Below, piece after piece: positions 42,215 to 50,257 of a DNA stretch of 64,000 nt. Every line of letters starts with the position of its first letter. Position 1 is the first letter of the stretch. The position numbers were made by a program, and so were the translations under genes. Origin of the DNA: Deltaproteobacteria bacterium (GTDB lineage: Bacteria > Myxococcota > Kuafuiibacteriia > Kuafuiibacteriales > Kuafuiibacteriaceae); NCBI GenBank assembly GCA_011526105.1, contig WYAZ01000073.1, positions 1 to 64,000 on the forward strand, read 5' to 3'. The notes under the pieces were generated by a model. That model had not been told where the DNA came from. It saw only the letters and a program-made list of their open reading frames with translations, and ran no database searches.

Positions 42215-42819
42215 TTGCCAGCCGTAGGGGACGCCTTTTCGAGCCTGACCGCGGTGGCCACGAGACCGATCTCTTTGGCTTCACCCTTATCGTCGGCCAC
42301 GACGTTCGCACCTTCGGCTTTCAAGTGCTCGACGTGATCCGCCGACAGATGCTCGACCTTGACGGTGCCCTCGACGGTGGCGCTGGCACCGGCGGAGTCC
42401 AAGGGGACGAAGAAGCCGTAGTCTTTGAAGGTGATGCGCACGCCCGCCTTCGCCGGGTCGGCCCGAAGCTCCATCCAGCAGCCCTTCTTGCTGCAGGCGC
42501 GAGTGACCTGACCGGAGACCTTGACGAGTTTTCCGGAGAACTCTTCGGGCTTCTCGAGGACCGCCGCCAGCGCGGTGTCTTCGTTCACAGAGAACGACGC
42601 CCCTCGGTGGACCGGGCCTTGGGTCCAGTCGGCCTGGGTGTCGTTCGACGCGGACACCGACGCATCCTTGGGCTGCGAGGAGGGCTGGGAGCTCGGGACG
42701 GCGGCCGCGACGGCCTGGCCGCCCCCCACCGCCGGAGCTTCGGCCGGCTTCGTCTGGCAACCCGCGAGCGAGAACTGAAGCGCGAAAGTGATGATCGGGA
42801 GTGAGAGGGAGTTCTTCAT
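42211..42819 (-). CDS. DUF4920 lipoprotein
   Basis: From ATG 42819 it has 202 residues with a lipoprotein signal (ITFALQFSLAGCQ). After an Ala/Ser/Pro-rich linker, the C-terminal 130 residues match DUF4920, an OB-like domain: GKLVKVSGQVTRACSKKGCWMEL, ITFKDYGFFVPLDSAGASATVEGTV. The conserved Cys pair in CSKKGCW suggests metal or redox binding. Its biochemical role is unknown. A longer frame starting at 42963 has no signal at its N-terminus. It is coupled to the M50-TPR gene. Confidence 0.82.
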   Translation of the reverse strand: MKNSLSLPIITFALQFSLAGCQTKPAEAPAVGGGQAVAAAVPSSQPSSQPKDASVSASNDTQADWTQGPVHRGASFSVNEDTALAAVLEKPEEFSGKLVKVSGQVTRACSKKGCWMELRADPAKAGVRITFKDYGFFVPLDSAGASATVEGTVKVEHLSADHVEHLKAEGANVVADDKGEAKEIGLVATAVRLEKASPTAGK

Positions 42820-42935
42820 GATGACGCCGATAGGCCTATACGCGCAGAGGGCACCGCGCCACCGCAAAAGACGTCGCTCGAGGGTTCGGACGTCTTCTCG
42901 GCTGGGGAAAAGTCTAGGCGGTGTGAAGAACAGCG

Positions 42936-42961
42936 GGGGTGCGAACGGCTGAGCGCACCCC
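42936..42961 (-). terminator. Hairpin after the small gene at 42972
   Basis: An 8-bp perfect GC-rich stem (42936-42943 with 42954-42961) around a 10-base loop lies 11 bp past the stop of the small minus-strand gene. A T-rich stretch (TGTTCTTC) follows a few bases later on that strand, giving a weak intrinsic terminator. Confidence 0.5.
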
Positions 42962-42971
42962 AAGGAGGTGA

Positions 42972-43175
42972 CTACTGGTCCTTCTTCTCCTGAAGGTCTT
43001 TGGTGACGTGGGAGATGAGCTCGGAGGCGACGGCGAGGATTTGTTCACGGCCGAGGCCGGCATCGACCATGTCTTTCCACATGGTGCGGGCGAGGATTTG
43101 GGCGGAGCGGCGGTCGGTCTGAGGGGCGAACCGAGGGCCGGGGGCCTGGGACACCGTGTTGGTGTTGTTCATCAT
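42972..43175 (-). CDS. Small hypothetical protein, 67 aa
   Basis: I do not recognise it. The ATG at 43175 follows a G-rich stretch, and the 67 codons are G/C-biased. The first 20 residues look disordered and the rest helical (RRSAQILARTMWKDMVDAGL, GREQILAVASELISHVTKDL). The hairpin just beyond the stop supports a separate transcript. An open frame reaching 43307 is less likely because its upstream part has no protein-like bias. It is divergent from the COG2509-type flavoprotein. Confidence 0.5.
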   Translation of the reverse strand: MMNNTNTVSQAPGPRFAPQTDRRSAQILARTMWKDMVDAGLGREQILAVASELISHVTKDLQEKKDQ

Positions 43176-43359
43176 GGCCCCCGCACCATCCAAAGGGTGT
43201 GCCCCGATCGTCGAGCGGAAACCGCTCGATTTTCCCATTCCGACTGAATGGTCACGTGAGAACTTGTGCATCGAGTGCGCAGAGGACTTCGCACCCATCT
43301 GGTCCAAGGTGTGCTCGGCTCGATGGACAAATACGCGGTCTCGCGTGTTATTTCGCCCG

Positions 43360-44979
43360 ATGCCTCGGCTTCGGCTCGACCTCCTCCTCGCGCATGACGC
43401 CGAGATGAATCCTGACGCGCTGCGTGATGAAGTCGCGCGTCAGCTCGGCGTTGTCGATGCAGCAGTCGAGGAGGTGCGGCTGCACAAGCGCGCGCTCGAT
43501 GCGCGGCGCCGACTCAAAGTCCCCACCTGGCGCCTCACCGTCGACGCCGACGTGCGCGGTCCGGTCGATCGGAGCCGAGCCCGCACCGCCTTCGAGCCCA
43601 CGCCGGCCGAAGCCCCGCGCCTCGTATCACCCCGCGTACCCGGCGCCGACGCGCGGGTCGTCGTCGTGGGCGCAGGACCGGCCGGGCTGTTTGCGGCGTG
43701 GCACCTCGCGGAGATGGGCGCACAGGTCACGCTCATCGAGCGCGGCAAGCCGGTCGAGACGCGCGCGCGCGACTTCGGTCGATTCCGAGGGCGCGGCATC
43801 CTGGACCCCGAGTCGAACCTCTGTTTCGGCGAAGGCGGCGCCGGCACGTACAGCGATGGCAAGCTCTACACGCGAAAGAACGATGTGCTCGTGCGCGAGG
43901 TCTACGAGCGTTTTGTCGCCACCGGGGCCCCGCCCTCGATCTTGGTGGATGCAAAGCCGCACATCGGGACGAACAAGCTGTTTCGAATGCTGCAGCGGAT
44001 CCGCGCCGAGCTGATCTCGCATGGCGTCACGCTCATGTTCGAGCGGCGGGTCGAGAAGCTCGTGGTGGACGGCGGCCGCGTGACCGGGGTGGAGCTTCAC
44101 ACGCAGGAGACCGTGAGCGCCGACCACGTGGTGCTCGCCTTTGGGCACTCCGCGCACGACACCTTTCGCGCGCTGCTCGAGCAAGGTTTGCCGATGGAGC
44201 CCAAGCCCTTCGCGGTGGGCGTGCGGATCGAACATCCGCAGTCGCTCATCGACGATGCTCAGTATCGCTGTGGCACCGAGCGTCCGAGCACCTTGCCGGC
44301 CGCGGACTACAAGGTCTCCGACACCGAAGGCGGCGTGGGCGTGTACTCATTCTGCATGTGCCCAGGCGGCATGATCGTGCCCACCGCGACCACGCCGGGT
44401 ACGGTGGTGGTCAACGGCATGTCGACCGCGCGGCGCTCCTCGCGCTTTGCCAACAGCGGGCTGGTCGTGAGCGTGTCGCTCGATGAACTCGAGCGCCAAG
44501 GATTTGGCCGAACGCCGCTGTCCGGGGTCGAGTTTCAGCATCAGATCGAGACCGCCGCGTTTCGGCATGGCGGCGGAAACTACTTCGCGCCCGCGGTGCG
44601 CGCCGACCTCTTCTTGAAGCGGAAGACCTCGCCCGAGCTCGCGGACACCCACTTTAGGCCCGGCCTCACCGCCGCCGATCTGCGGGAGGTCTTGCCCGCG
44701 TTTGTGTGTTCGGGGCTCGAGCGCGGACTCCGCAAGTTCGGCGGGCAGATCAAAGGTTATGCCGGCAGCAGCGCGAACTTAATCGCAGTGGAATCGCGCA
44801 CGTCTTCACCGATTCGTATTCCGCGGAACGAGGTCACGATGGAGGTCCCGGGCTTCGCGGGGCTCTCTGTGGCGGGCGAAGGTCCGGGTTATGCGGGCGG
44901 CATCGTGAGTGCGGCGGTGGATGGGCTCAAGGTGGCGCAAGCCATCTTGCAGCGTGTAGCTGCGACCGCAGCGAAGTGA
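43360..44979 (+). CDS. FAD-dependent dehydrogenase, COG2509 type
   Basis: The 539 residues show an N-terminal small domain (MPRLRLDLLLAHDAEMNPDA, then VEEVRLHKRALDAR), FAD Rossmann motif VVVVGAGPAGLFAAWHLAE, GEGGAGTYSDGKLYTR, PKPFAVGVRIEHPQ, YSFCMCPGGMIVPTAT, NGMSTARRSSRFANSG and a closing GEGPGYAGGIVSAAVDG. This set defines a widespread group of uncharacterised flavoproteins. The ATG at 43360 matches the family start. It is cytoplasmic, and the substrate is unknown. Confidence 0.88.
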   Translation: MPRLRLDLLLAHDAEMNPDALRDEVARQLGVVDAAVEEVRLHKRALDARRRLKVPTWRLTVDADVRGPVDRSRARTAFEPTPAEAPRLVSPRVPGADARVVVVGAGPAGLFAAWHLAEMGAQVTLIERGKPVETRARDFGRFRGRGILDPESNLCFGEGGAGTYSDGKLYTRKNDVLVREVYERFVATGAPPSILVDAKPHIGTNKLFRMLQRIRAELISHGVTLMFERRVEKLVVDGGRVTGVELHTQETVSADHVVLAFGHSAHDTFRALLEQGLPMEPKPFAVGVRIEHPQSLIDDAQYRCGTERPSTLPAADYKVSDTEGGVGVYSFCMCPGGMIVPTATTPGTVVVNGMSTARRSSRFANSGLVVSVSLDELERQGFGRTPLSGVEFQHQIETAAFRHGGGNYFAPAVRADLFLKRKTSPELADTHFRPGLTAADLREVLPAFVCSGLERGLRKFGGQIKGYAGSSANLIAVESRTSSPIRIPRNEVTMEVPGFAGLSVAGEGPGYAGGIVSAAVDGLKVAQAILQRVAATAAK

Positions 44980-44983
44980 ACGC

Positions 44984-45019
44984 GCTCAGCTTCGGTCCGG
45001 TTCGAAACCGGCCCTGAGC
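44984..45019. terminator. Two-tier hairpin between convergent genes
   Basis: An inner stem CCGGTT-CGA-AACCGG (44997-45011) sits inside an outer GCTCAG/CTGAGC stem (44984-44989 with 45014-45019). It lies between convergent stops at 44979 and 45031 and is symmetric, so it may serve both genes. There is no T-run. Confidence 0.5.
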
Positions 45020-45030
45020 CCCCAGCCCCG

Positions 45031-45612
45031 TCAGCCATCACTCGCGTCCTCGAAGACGCGACTCAGCGCTTCAGCCAAACCAAACCCATCAGCGAGTGTC
45101 GCGAGGGCATCTCGATCGAGCTCCGGATGAATCGCCACCAACTCGGCCGCGTCCCGAAGGTCGAGACGACTGCCGGCAAACAGCTTCAGGATGATCAGCG
45201 GCACCAGCCCGACCGCTGCGAGCTGGAGTCCTTCCAGCGCCACGCCCGGGCCGTCGAAGACGAGCGCACCCACTTGACGTCCAGCACCGGTGAACGGGTT
45301 ACCGAAGTTCACAACATCGACCTCGAGGTCGCCCTCGAGTTTCACGCGGATCACTCCGCCAAGCGGATCAGATTGGTCCGGCTCTCCCACCGAGACCTCG
45401 AGACCCGCGGCCTCGAGATCACTCGCCACCCGCCGAAGTGTCTCCAGGGTCATGCCGAAGGTGGCGAGATCGATGTCTCGGGTTGCCCGCGGATAGCCAT
45501 GGATAGCCATGGCGGAGGCCCCAATGACGCGCGACTCGATTCCGCGGCGCGAGAGGACCTCTCCAACCCGCTGGGCCGCTTCCAGGGCGTGCGCTACCGA
45601 GTCGTGAATCAT
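45031..45612 (-). CDS. Nucleotidyltransferase-like protein, possible toxin
   Basis: The 193 residues contain a minimal nucleotidyltransferase core: GASAMAIHGYPRATRDIDLATF gives the G-S/A motif and DxD (IDL) metal site, with a later strand EVDVVNFG. This resembles the AbiEii/MNT group, whose members act as toxins or as antitoxin-like enzymes that transfer nucleotides. The ATG overlaps the stop of a 68-residue gene (ATGA), as in toxin-antitoxin operons. A longer open frame to 45861 overlaps that gene and is rejected. Confidence 0.75.
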   Translation of the reverse strand: MIHDSVAHALEAAQRVGEVLSRRGIESRVIGASAMAIHGYPRATRDIDLATFGMTLETLRRVASDLEAAGLEVSVGEPDQSDPLGGVIRVKLEGDLEVDVVNFGNPFTGAGRQVGALVFDGPGVALEGLQLAAVGLVPLIILKLFAGSRLDLRDAAELVAIHPELDRDALATLADGFGLAEALSRVFEDASDG

Positions 45613-45815
45613 CGCTTGGCACGCCTCTCGAACTCGAGCGCCATCAAGCCGAGACGCAGCGCGAGCTTCACGCGTTCGAGCGGGGTCATGGCCGCTTCCT
45701 CTCGCCTCCGCTCCGACCGCGCCCAACGGGAGAGCGAGGAACGTGAAGACACTTCGGCCTCGTCGGCTCCAGTCAGTTCGCCGTCTTCGGGCTGCCGTTT
45801 GCGCTCGTTGGCCAT
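45609..45815 (-). CDS. Small charged protein, possible antitoxin partner
   Basis: The 68-residue product is highly charged and helical (SRWARSERRREEAAMTPLER, VKLALRLGLMALEFERRAKR), with an acidic N-terminus. I cannot assign a family. It has its own promoter, begins almost without a leader, and is coupled by ATGA overlap to the nucleotidyltransferase. That context and size suggest an antitoxin or regulatory partner. Confidence 0.6.
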   Translation of the reverse strand: MANERKRQPEDGELTGADEAEVSSRSSLSRWARSERRREEAAMTPLERVKLALRLGLMALEFERRAKR

Positions 45816-45832
45816 GGGGGCGTCCGCAACGC

Positions 45833-45861
45833 AGTATAGACGAGGGGCCCGGGTGCGTCAT
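45833..45861 (-). promoter_or_regulatory. Sigma70-like promoter of the nucleotidyltransferase pair
   Basis: On the minus strand ATGACG (complement of 45856-45861) and TATACT (complement of 45833-45838) are 17 bases apart. TATACT ends 17 bases before the ATG at 45815, so the mRNA leader would be about 10 bases with no ribosome-binding site. Confidence 0.6.
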
Positions 45862-45880
45862 CCGACGCCTGGCGCGGGCG

Positions 45881-46912
45881 TCAGCCCAGCGCGGAACGCT
45901 CGTCGTATTCCGGCGTCTGCAAGCCGCCCGAGACCGCGCCCAAGAAGAACTCCGACACCACCTCTTCGACCGCGGCGACTTCCACCAGCCGATTCACGCG
46001 CGCTCGAAACGCCTCCGCCCCCATGAAGACACGACAGTACCAGCCGAGGTGCTGCCGGAAGCGATACACCGCGCGCTCTTCGCTCTCGTGATGCACGATG
46101 TTCTCGCGCAAGTGGCGCAAGATGATGGGCAGTCGCGCCGCCCCCGAGACAAACGGCGGTTCGACCTCCCCCGAGAGCACCGCCGCCATCGCGCGCAGCA
46201 CCCACGGATCGCCGAGCGCGGCCCGGCCCACCATGACCCCCGCGCATCCGGTCTCATGCATGACGCGCAAGGCGTCTTGCGCAGAGCAGATGTCCCCGTT
46301 GGCCAGCACGGGGATCTGCACCGCCTCCCGCACGCGGCGCAGCACCGACCAGTCTGCGCGCCCGGCATAGCCTTGCGTGCGCGTTCGAGCGTGCACGGCA
46401 ATGGCCGACGCACCGGCATCCTCGAAACGCCGTGCCAATTCGGGAGCGGTCACCGAGTCCCAGCCCGAGCGCAGCTTGACGGTGATGGGCACTCGCCCGC
46501 CCGTCGCCCGCACCATGGCCGCGACCACCTCCGCCGCGCGCTCCGGCGCCTTGAGCAGCGCCGAGCCGGCTCCGTTCTTTGTGATCTTCGGGACCGGACA
46601 ACCCATGTTGATGTCGATGAGCCGCGCGCCCTCCCCGGCCACTCGCGCCGCGCCCCGCGCCATGATCTCGGGATCGCCGCCGTAGAGCTGCACCCAGAAC
46701 GCCGGCTCACGCGACGGGTCGTGTCGCAGATACGAAGCGGTGCGGCGGCTCTTCACGTCCAGCCCCTTGGCGCTCACGAGCTCGGTGGGCGCAAAGCCGG
46801 CGCCCATCTCGAGGGCGATCTGACGAAACGGCGCCTCCGAGACCGCGGCCATCGGTGCGAGCACCAAGGGGCACTTCGCCTCGAAGGGGCCAATGCGAAG
46901 CGGCGAGATCAC
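45881..46912 (-). CDS. dusB: tRNA-dihydrouridine synthase
   Basis: This FMN enzyme reduces uridines in the tRNA D-loop. The 343 residues have the Dus barrel: [18 protein letters not shown], the catalytic Cys in [51 protein letters not shown] and [13 protein letters not shown]. DusB is the closest subtype. The GTG at 46912 overlaps the preceding stop (GTGA). A frame reaching 47269 is antisense-like and rejected. Confidence 0.93.
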   Translation of the reverse strand: MISPLRIGPFEAKCPLVLAPMAAVSEAPFRQIALEMGAGFAPTELVSAKGLDVKSRRTASYLRHDPSREPAFWVQLYGGDPEIMARGAARVAGEGARLIDINMGCPVPKITKNGAGSALLKAPERAAEVVAAMVRATGGRVPITVKLRSGWDSVTAPELARRFEDAGASAIAVHARTRTQGYAGRADWSVLRRVREAVQIPVLANGDICSAQDALRVMHETGCAGVMVGRAALGDPWVLRAMAAVLSGEVEPPFVSGAARLPIILRHLRENIVHHESEERAVYRFRQHLGWYCRVFMGAEAFRARVNRLVEVAAVEEVVSEFFLGAVSGGLQTPEYDERSALG

Positions 46913-48249
46913 GCGGGGCGTTGCGAGGCGGACGTGGGCGGCTGGCTCTGGGCGCGCTCGCGGCGTCGCTCTTCGCGCTCCGGTCCGGTCTTGGCGAGCG
47001 CAGCCGTCTGCCGCAGACCCGCGCGACGAGCGGTGCTCACGAGGAATCGAACCGGCGTGAGGGTGTAGAAACAGCGAGCGTAGCGCTTGAGCCCGCGGGG
47101 ATCGAGCTCGACCCCCAAGCCCGGCGCAGAAGGCGCGGTGACCTGCCCTCGCGCGTCCACACTGAGGGGTGCCGTGAGCAACAGATCGCGCAGCTCGGGC
47201 ACGATGGCGGGGGGCTCCCAGGGCATCTCGAGCAGGAGCGGACCGGAAGTGCCCTCGAGCGCGGACCACGCCACCAGGGCATGCAGGTTGGCGGTCAAGG
47301 CCAGACCATCGCCATAGGTGCTCGGCGAGAACGCGATCCCGGAATCACGGCACTTCCGAAAGAGCCGCACGAGAGGACGGAGCCCGATGAAGCCGGCATC
47401 GGGGGTCAGCACCGACACCGCTTGGTCGAGCGCGAGCACCCTGAGATCCGCGCCGCTGGTGGCGGTGTCGCCGGCGGCGATGGGCACCCTGCTCTGCTCG
47501 CGGAGCGTGCGGAGATCATCGAAGCTCTCGAGCCTCAGCGGATCTTGGAGCCAGAGACAGTTACTCTCGGCCGCCACCGCCGCGGTGCGGAGCGCGCGAG
47601 GCAGGTCCCATCGGGGCAGGCTCTCGACCAGCTCGATACACGAGGTCTGATGCGCGTGCGCGATGAGCCCGACATCGGGACCGAGCACCGCGCGCGCTTC
47701 CGAAAGGAGCGCGAAGTCGTCGGCCTCTTCTGGGTTCGTGACCGCGAGCTTCACCGCGCCAAATCCGAGCCGTACCGCGCGCTCGAGGGTCTCCGCTCTC
47801 ACCTTCGGCGCGCGAAGCTCTCCGCAGGACGCGTAGACCGAGACCGAACGCGAAGGCTCGCCCTTGGCGACGACGCCCGAGCGATCGATCAAGAGCCGAT
47901 AGAGCGGCACCCCGAGGCGCTGCGCGGTGAGGTCCCAGAACGCGACCTCCATCCAGGCGTTGCGCCACCCGACCGTGGACGACTGCCGGAGCCGGTCGCC
48001 GACCTGATCGAGATCATAGGGGTCGATGCCGAGGAGAAAGCGGCCGATGAACTCGCCGATGCTCTCACGCTCGCGCTCGAAGGCCACGCCGGTCGCGTGA
48101 CCCACGAGACCATCGCGTGTGGTGACGCGCAGGAGCGTGTAGTGCTGGTGGTTCTGGTGAAACCCGGGAATCCACGCCGGGAAGTAGGGCGTGGGGAGCG
48201 GGACATCGACGTGAAAGAGCTCGATGCGCTCGATTTTTCCTCGCTCCAC
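46909..48249 (-). CDS. Enolase-superfamily-like protein with altered metal ligands
   Basis: The 446 residues follow the mandelate racemase/muconate cycloisomerase layout: an N-terminal capping domain ([13 protein letters not shown]) and a barrel with Lys167 in GFGAVKLAV. The three acidic metal ligands are not standard. Where family members have Asp, Glu and Glu, this protein has His198 (LIAHAHQ), Gln235 (LWLQDP) and Asp261 (IAAGDT), by my alignment. Enzyme activity by the usual Mg mechanism is doubtful. The last 40 residues are Arg/Gln-rich. GTG 48249 with GAGG at 8-base spacing is preferred to GTG 48276. It overlaps dusB by 4 bp. Confidence 0.75.
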   Translation of the reverse strand: MERGKIERIELFHVDVPLPTPYFPAWIPGFHQNHQHYTLLRVTTRDGLVGHATGVAFERERESIGEFIGRFLLGIDPYDLDQVGDRLRQSSTVGWRNAWMEVAFWDLTAQRLGVPLYRLLIDRSGVVAKGEPSRSVSVYASCGELRAPKVRAETLERAVRLGFGAVKLAVTNPEEADDFALLSEARAVLGPDVGLIAHAHQTSCIELVESLPRWDLPRALRTAAVAAESNCLWLQDPLRLESFDDLRTLREQSRVPIAAGDTATSGADLRVLALDQAVSVLTPDAGFIGLRPLVRLFRKCRDSGIAFSPSTYGDGLALTANLHALVAWSALEGTSGPLLLEMPWEPPAIVPELRDLLLTAPLSVDARGQVTAPSAPGLGVELDPRGLKRYARCFYTLTPVRFLVSTARRAGLRQTAALAKTGPEREERRRERAQSQPPTSASQRPA

Positions 48250-48327
48250 TCGATCGACCTCGCGCCTGCACGACACAGTGCGTCAGAGCGCCCAGCCTGT
48301 CAATCGCTCGGGCTCGAGAGGCCGCGC

Positions 48328-50160
48328 TCAACGACTCGGGGGCGGCGTGCTGCCTTCGGCGGGGAGCTGAAGCGTGCTGGGGGCAGCTTCGGGGGCCGCG
48401 CCCTGATCGAGGATGGTGAACTCGACGCGCCGGTTCGTGGCCCAGGCCTCTTCGTTCGACTTGTTGATGATGGGCTTGGTCTCACCATAACCCACCGCCT
48501 CGAGCCGCTTGGTGTCGACGCCACGCCCCACCAGGTATCGAACCACGGACTCCGCGCGACGCTGTGAGAGCTCGAGGTTGTAGATGTCCGAGCCGCGCTC
48601 GTCGGTGTGGCCCTCGACGCGGATCCTCGCGAGCTGTGGGTTGGCGAGCATCGTGAGACCAACCTGGTTCAGGATGCTGAAGCTCTCGGCCTCGATGCGG
48701 TCGGAGTCGAAGGCGAACTGGATCTTGGTGTCGATGGTGATCTTCTCGGTGGTCACCTCGACATGTGCATCCCCTTCGTCGGGACATCCGTCCTCGTCGT
48801 CGACCCCGTTGATGCTCTCTTTCTCGCCCGGACACTGGTCGAGGTGATCGGGGATGCCGTCCTTGTCGTTGTCGAGCTCGGGACAGCCGTCGTCATCCTC
48901 GAAGCCATCGAAGTCTTCCGGCTCGTTCGGACACTGGTCCTTCACGTCCGGGATACCGTCCTTGTCGTTGTCCGGGTCCGGACAGCCGTCCATATCCTCG
49001 AAGCCGTCCTTGTCCTCGGCGTCCACCGGGCATTGATCCGAGACATCCGGGATGCCGTCCTTGTCGTTGTCGGGCTCGGGGCAGCCGTCTTGATCCTCGA
49101 AGCCGTCGAAGTCCTCGGGGTCGTCGGGGCAGAAGTCGTCGACGTCCGGGATGCCGTCCTTGTCGCGATCCTTCAGGTAGCGCCGATACGAGATGCCGGC
49201 GAAAACCTGGAAGTCGGGTGCGCCGTAGCCGCGCGATAGCCCAAACGCGATGCCGCCGGTCGTCACGAGCTGGTGCCCATGATCGACCTCGATGGGCACG
49301 CGCAGACCAAGGTTCGTGATGAGCGGGTTCTGCTCGGTCTCTTGAAATGGAGCCGAGAGACCAGTGGTGCCCACGAGCTCTGCGATCGCTTCCGGCTCGA
49401 GCGGCCCCACTGGCGGCAAGCCCACCCCGGCCGAGACACGATAGAAGAGCTCGTTCGCCACCTCGATGTTTCCGAGCTCGGTCCGAGGTCGCAAGCGGAT
49501 GCCGAACATGAACGCGGCGCGAAGTCCGAACAAGACATCGAACCAGCGATCGATCACGAGGTAAGGATTGAAGTTCGGGAAGCCTTCACCGAGGAAGTCA
49601 TTGCTCGGCCCCGTGGGGATGCTGATCTCCGGGACGAGCGCGAGCCCGAAGAGCTTGAACCGCTCTTGCTTGAGCAGCGTGAAGCGCGCACCGACCCGTA
49701 GATCGCGGAGCCCGATGGACGCGAGCGTGCCCGTAGGCCCACCTTCGTCGCCGCCTTGGTAAAACGTCAGCGGCAGGATCAAGTACACGTCGAGCCAGTT
49801 GAGCAGACCCACCGAGGCGACCAGGTCGGCGTCGATGCGGTGCGCCACGACTTCGGCGACCTGCAATCGATCTTGGAAGAGAACGAGCGGGTTCCGCGCG
49901 TAGTTCAGATGCAAGCCCACCGACCACTCGCGCCACATCTGTCCCTTGGATCGCGGAACGGTGAGGTAGCCATCTGGGCTCGCGGGCGGGCGGTAGTGAG
50001 AGATGTTGAGGTTGTTCTCGGTGTTGGTGGTGAGGCCTGGATCCTGAGCGTGCGCCCGCCCCGACCCGAGCCACGAGCCAACGATCACGGCGCACACGAG
50101 TGCGACGGGGGCCGGCGAGCGAGCTCGCGACGGCAGATGTGGCGTCGGGTCCTGTCCCAC
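48328..50160 (-). CDS. OmpA-family outer-membrane protein with TSP type-3 repeats
   Basis: The 610 residues start with a signal peptide (to about AHA). An N-terminal beta-barrel region (about 45-330) is followed by Ca-binding thrombospondin type-3 repeats (about 345-465; DKDGIPDVDDFCPDDPEDFD and three more DxDGIPD units). The C-terminal OmpA domain has FDSDRIEAESFSIL, the NxxLSxxRAxxV helix as NLELSQRRAESVVRYLVGRG, and VGYGETKPI, which anchors to peptidoglycan. The start is GTG at 50160. It is divergent from glmU, 97 bp away. Confidence 0.9.
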   Translation of the reverse strand: MGQDPTPHLPSRARSPAPVALVCAVIVGSWLGSGRAHAQDPGLTTNTENNLNISHYRPPASPDGYLTVPRSKGQMWREWSVGLHLNYARNPLVLFQDRLQVAEVVAHRIDADLVASVGLLNWLDVYLILPLTFYQGGDEGGPTGTLASIGLRDLRVGARFTLLKQERFKLFGLALVPEISIPTGPSNDFLGEGFPNFNPYLVIDRWFDVLFGLRAAFMFGIRLRPRTELGNIEVANELFYRVSAGVGLPPVGPLEPEAIAELVGTTGLSAPFQETEQNPLITNLGLRVPIEVDHGHQLVTTGGIAFGLSRGYGAPDFQVFAGISYRRYLKDRDKDGIPDVDDFCPDDPEDFDGFEDQDGCPEPDNDKDGIPDVSDQCPVDAEDKDGFEDMDGCPDPDNDKDGIPDVKDQCPNEPEDFDGFEDDDGCPELDNDKDGIPDHLDQCPGEKESINGVDDEDGCPDEGDAHVEVTTEKITIDTKIQFAFDSDRIEAESFSILNQVGLTMLANPQLARIRVEGHTDERGSDIYNLELSQRRAESVVRYLVGRGVDTKRLEAVGYGETKPIINKSNEEAWATNRRVEFTILDQGAAPEAAPSTLQLPAEGSTPPPSR

Positions 50161-50169
50161 CCGGCGCCG

Positions 50170-50197
50170 ATGATAGCCCTTAGCGAACTAAGCGCAA
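50170..50197 (-). promoter_or_regulatory. Possible promoter of the OmpA/TSP3 gene
   Basis: On the minus strand TTGCGC (complement of 50192-50197) and TATCAT (complement of 50170-50175) are 16 bases apart. The start would be only a few bases before GTG 50160, so either the mRNA is nearly leaderless or this is chance. Confidence 0.3.
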
Positions 50198-50257
50198 CTT
50201 TGCGGTCTCTGGAGCCCCTTGACGCTTCGCGGGGCTTCTGGAACCGTCCGTCCGCCC

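Noticed and set aside
44997-45011. tRNA T-arm or att site (GGTTCGAAACC)
   Set aside because: No acceptor, D or anticodon arms can be folded around it and no CCA end follows; it fits a hairpin between convergent genes.
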